Shown here in pieces: positions 62,202 through 64,000 of a stretch of 64,000 nt of DNA (positions are counted from its first letter, which is position 1; every line of letters begins with the position of its first letter). Source of the DNA: Paraburkholderia sp. (GTDB lineage Bacteria; Pseudomonadota; Gammaproteobacteria; Burkholderiales; Burkholderiaceae). Both the position numbers and the translations under genes were made by a program. The stretch covers positions 124,001 through 188,000 of the forward strand of contig SCRN01000013.1 of NCBI GenBank assembly GCA_004322045.1, written 5' to 3'. The notes under the pieces were generated by a model. The model was not told the DNA's origin and made no database searches. It saw only the letters and a list, made by a program, of their open reading frames with translations.

Positions 62202-64000
62202 ATGCTTCGCAAGCTTCATTCAGTGCCCGGATTGATCGCGGCGATCATGCTCACGATCATGGCGCTCTCGGGCACGGTGCTGTCGATCAACCCCGCAGTC
62301 GAGCGTGCGCGGGCACCCGCACTTGCAGGGGGGGCGCTGGATGTCGCAACGCTCGCCGCACGGGTGAACGCCCAATACCCTTCGCTCGACAAGATCGTGC
62401 GCAGGCCGTCGGGCGAAATCGTTGCCTATTACGGCTCCGGCGGCGAGTCGCGTGCTTCCCGAATCGATCCGTCGACCGGGGCGGGCATCGGGCCGTATGC
62501 ACCTTCGCCCACGATGCGGTGGGTCACGAACCTGCATAGAAAGTTGCTGCTTGGCGATGCGGGCCGCATTGCGGCGGGTGTTGCCGCAAGCTTTATGTTG
62601 CTGCTGGGCATATCGGGCCTCGCGCTGCTTGCACGGCGCATGGGAGGATGGCGGCATCTTGCCGGCCGGATCCGGGGTAGCGGGCTTCAACGCGTGCATA
62701 ACGAAATCGCGCGCATCGCCCTCATTGGGCTGACGCTTTCAGCGGCCACTGGGCTGATGATGTCCTTGACGACCTTCGGGATCCTTCCCGAACGGCAGAC
62801 GGCGGAGCTCGCTTATCCGGATTATGTGAGCGTACAAGCGCCGCTTCCTGTCGCTCGGCTTGCCGCACTCAAAGCCGTGGACGTGACGGCCTTGCGTGAA
62901 CTCGCTTTCCCTGCACCGCAAAACCCTCACGATGTCTATGCATTGACCACTTCGAAGGGTACCGGATATATCGATCCGTCCTCCGGAGCGTGGCTCGCCT
63001 GGCAGAACGCCGACGCATGGCAGCGTGTCCATGAAACCGTACTGATGTTGCACACGGGTGAAGGGATTTGGTGGCTAGGGCTGTTACTCGGTGTGGAGAG
63101 CGCTTCGATTCCAGTGCTCGCCGTTAGCGGGATCTGGCTGTGGGCGCTCCGCCGTCGCGCGATGCCTAAGCTCCCCAATAACGTGGGTGCGCGGCGAGCG
63201 GATACGGTCATCCTCGTGGGCAGCGAATCGAACGCTACCTGGGGGTTCGCGACGGCCATTCATCAAGCGCTCACCAAAGCGAATTTTCAGGTGCATACCG
63301 CTTCGATGAACGATCTTTCGCCTCATTACGGCGCAGCGCAGCGGCTCATCGTTCTAACGTCGACCTATGGGGACGGGGATGCGCCATCGAACGCAACGCA
63401 ATTCCTCCCTAAGCTGGCTCGAATGAACGCCCCCGCCCAAATGCAATTTGCGGTTCTTGGCTTCGGTGATCGCCAGTTTCCGAGCTTCTGTGGCTTTGCC
63501 CGCACGGTTCATGACGCCTTGTGCGCAAAGGGGATGAGTCCGCTGACGGACCTCGGGATGGTGGATCGCCAATCGGAAAGTGAGTTCAGGCAATGGGCGG
63601 GCAGATTGGGCGCCGCGCTGGATGTCGAGATCGAGCCTCAATATCAGCCAACGTTGCCGCGCACGATTGCGCTTGAATTGATCGAGCGCAAGGACTATGG
63701 GGCGGGGGCCGAGACGTTCACCTCGGTATTGCGCTTTGCTCGTCCACGGAAGGCAGATTCAGCATGGCAACGACTGATGGGAGCCCGACTGCCCGCGTTC
63801 GAGGCAGGGGATCTGATCGGCATCGTGCCGCCGGGGGACACTGTGCCGCGATTCTATTCGTTGGCAAGCGCCTCGCGAGATGGCTTTGTCGAGATTTGTG
63901 TGCGCAGGCATCCGCACGGGTTGTGTTCCGGGTACCTGACAAGCCTGCAACCAGGCGACTCGATCGACGCATTCATCCGTACGAATCCTGGTTTCAAGCC
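62202..64000 (+). CDS. PepSY-flavodoxin-reductase fusion, 3'-truncated by window edge
   Basis: The frame is open from ATG 62202 to the last base, 599 codons without a stop, and continues past the window. The N-terminal half is a PepSY_TM protein with helices near 9-28, 125-145, 170-190 and 285-305 and histidines in VTNLHRKLL and VHETVLMLHTGEG that could bind haem. A flavodoxin-like domain follows (about 330-470: VGSESNATWGFATAI, STYGDGDAPSNA, GFGDRQFPSFC), then an FAD/NADPH reductase domain (from about 490, FAD motif RFYSLASA). It resembles sulfite-reductase-flavoprotein-type PepSY fusions that move electrons from NADPH across the membrane. Confidence 0.9.
   Translation, partial: MLRKLHSVPGLIAAIMLTIMALSGTVLSINPAVERARAPALAGGALDVATLAARVNAQYPSLDKIVRRPSGEIVAYYGSGGESRASRIDPSTGAGIGPYAPSPTMRWVTNLHRKLLLGDAGRIAAGVAASFMLLLGISGLALLARRMGGWRHLAGRIRGSGLQRVHNEIARIALIGLTLSAATGLMMSLTTFGILPERQTAELAYPDYVSVQAPLPVARLAALKAVDVTALRELAFPAPQNPHDVYALTTSKGTGYIDPSSGAWLAWQNADAWQRVHETVLMLHTGEGIWWLGLLLGVESASIPVLAVSGIWLWALRRRAMPKLPNNVGARRADTVILVGSESNATWGFATAIHQALTKANFQVHTASMNDLSPHYGAAQRLIVLTSTYGDGDAPSNATQFLPKLARMNAPAQMQFAVLGFGDRQFPSFCGFARTVHDALCAKGMSPLTDLGMVDRQSESEFRQWAGRLGAALDVEIEPQYQPTLPRTIALELIERKDYGAGAETFTSVLRFARPRKADSAWQRLMGARLPAFEAGDLIGIVPPGDTVPRFYSLASASRDGFVEICVRRHPHGLCSGYLTSLQPGDSIDAFIRTNPGFK

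Noticed and set aside
1-64000. tRNA/rRNA genes, CRISPR arrays, transposases or integrases
   Set aside because: None recognised by reading the sequence; no repeat-spacer pattern or transposase-like protein was seen.

Overview
The window is a high-GC, gene-dense chromosomal stretch from a betaproteobacterium, most likely a Burkholderiales member of the Burkholderia/Paraburkholderia/Trinickia group. This rests on codon use, on the tmo/tbu-type toluene genes, on the type VI secretion gene order and on the families seen. No rRNA, tRNA, CRISPR array or insertion sequence was recognised. LAYOUT. (1) Positions 1-12.9 kb are an aromatic-degradation island. Lower meta-cleavage genes dmpE(partial)-F-G-H-I-D are followed by a FadL/TbuX-type hydrocarbon porin, all on the plus strand. 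Facing them on the minus strand is a complete six-gene toluene/benzene monooxygenase operon, tmoABCDEF, followed by its sigma-54 activator of the TbuT/XylR class. A sigma-54 promoter and two 16-bp inverted repeats lie upstream of tmoA. The genes describe uptake of an aromatic hydrocarbon, ring hydroxylation, and conversion of ring-cleavage products to pyruvate and acetyl-CoA; the catechol dioxygenase and any phenol hydroxylase would lie left of the window. (2) 13-31 kb is mixed: a small hypothetical gene, the RNA helicase rhlE, an unknown membrane protein, a hipBA toxin-antitoxin pair with three palindromic operators, a PAS-GGDEF protein, an HNH-type protein, a DUF4336 protein, a RIO-type kinase, a methyltransferase, an FrnE-like DsbA protein, an aldo/keto reductase with a divergent LysR regulator, a lipoprotein between two perfect 54-bp direct repeats, and an SDR with a divergent AraC regulator. 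(3) 31-59 kb is a type VI secretion (T6SS) locus. A divergent lipase-like gene precedes tssB-tssC-hcp-tssE-tssF-tssG-tssH-vgrG, then a MORN-repeat protein, a PAAR-like DUF4280 protein and a small membrane protein. Next comes an embedded amino-acid module (solute-binding protein, DAACS carrier, Asp/Glu racemase, second DAACS carrier), then tssJ-K-L-M-A. The last gene encodes a 457-residue protein with two separate nuclease-like motifs. (4) 59-64 kb holds a two-component system (minus strand) divergent from a PepSY protein, a DUF2271 protein carrying an ApbE-type flavinylation motif, and a PepSY-flavodoxin-reductase fusion that runs off the right edge. MOST INTERESTING: the two-motif nuclease-like protein ending the T6SS locus; the racemase/carrier module translationally coupled into the T6SS operon, whose two carriers both lack the sodium-site residues of the family; a TssM with no Walker A motif; a TbuT whose sensor pocket has lost the phenol-binding His and Trp; the hipBA operator triplet; and the 54-bp repeat-flanked lipoprotein segment.
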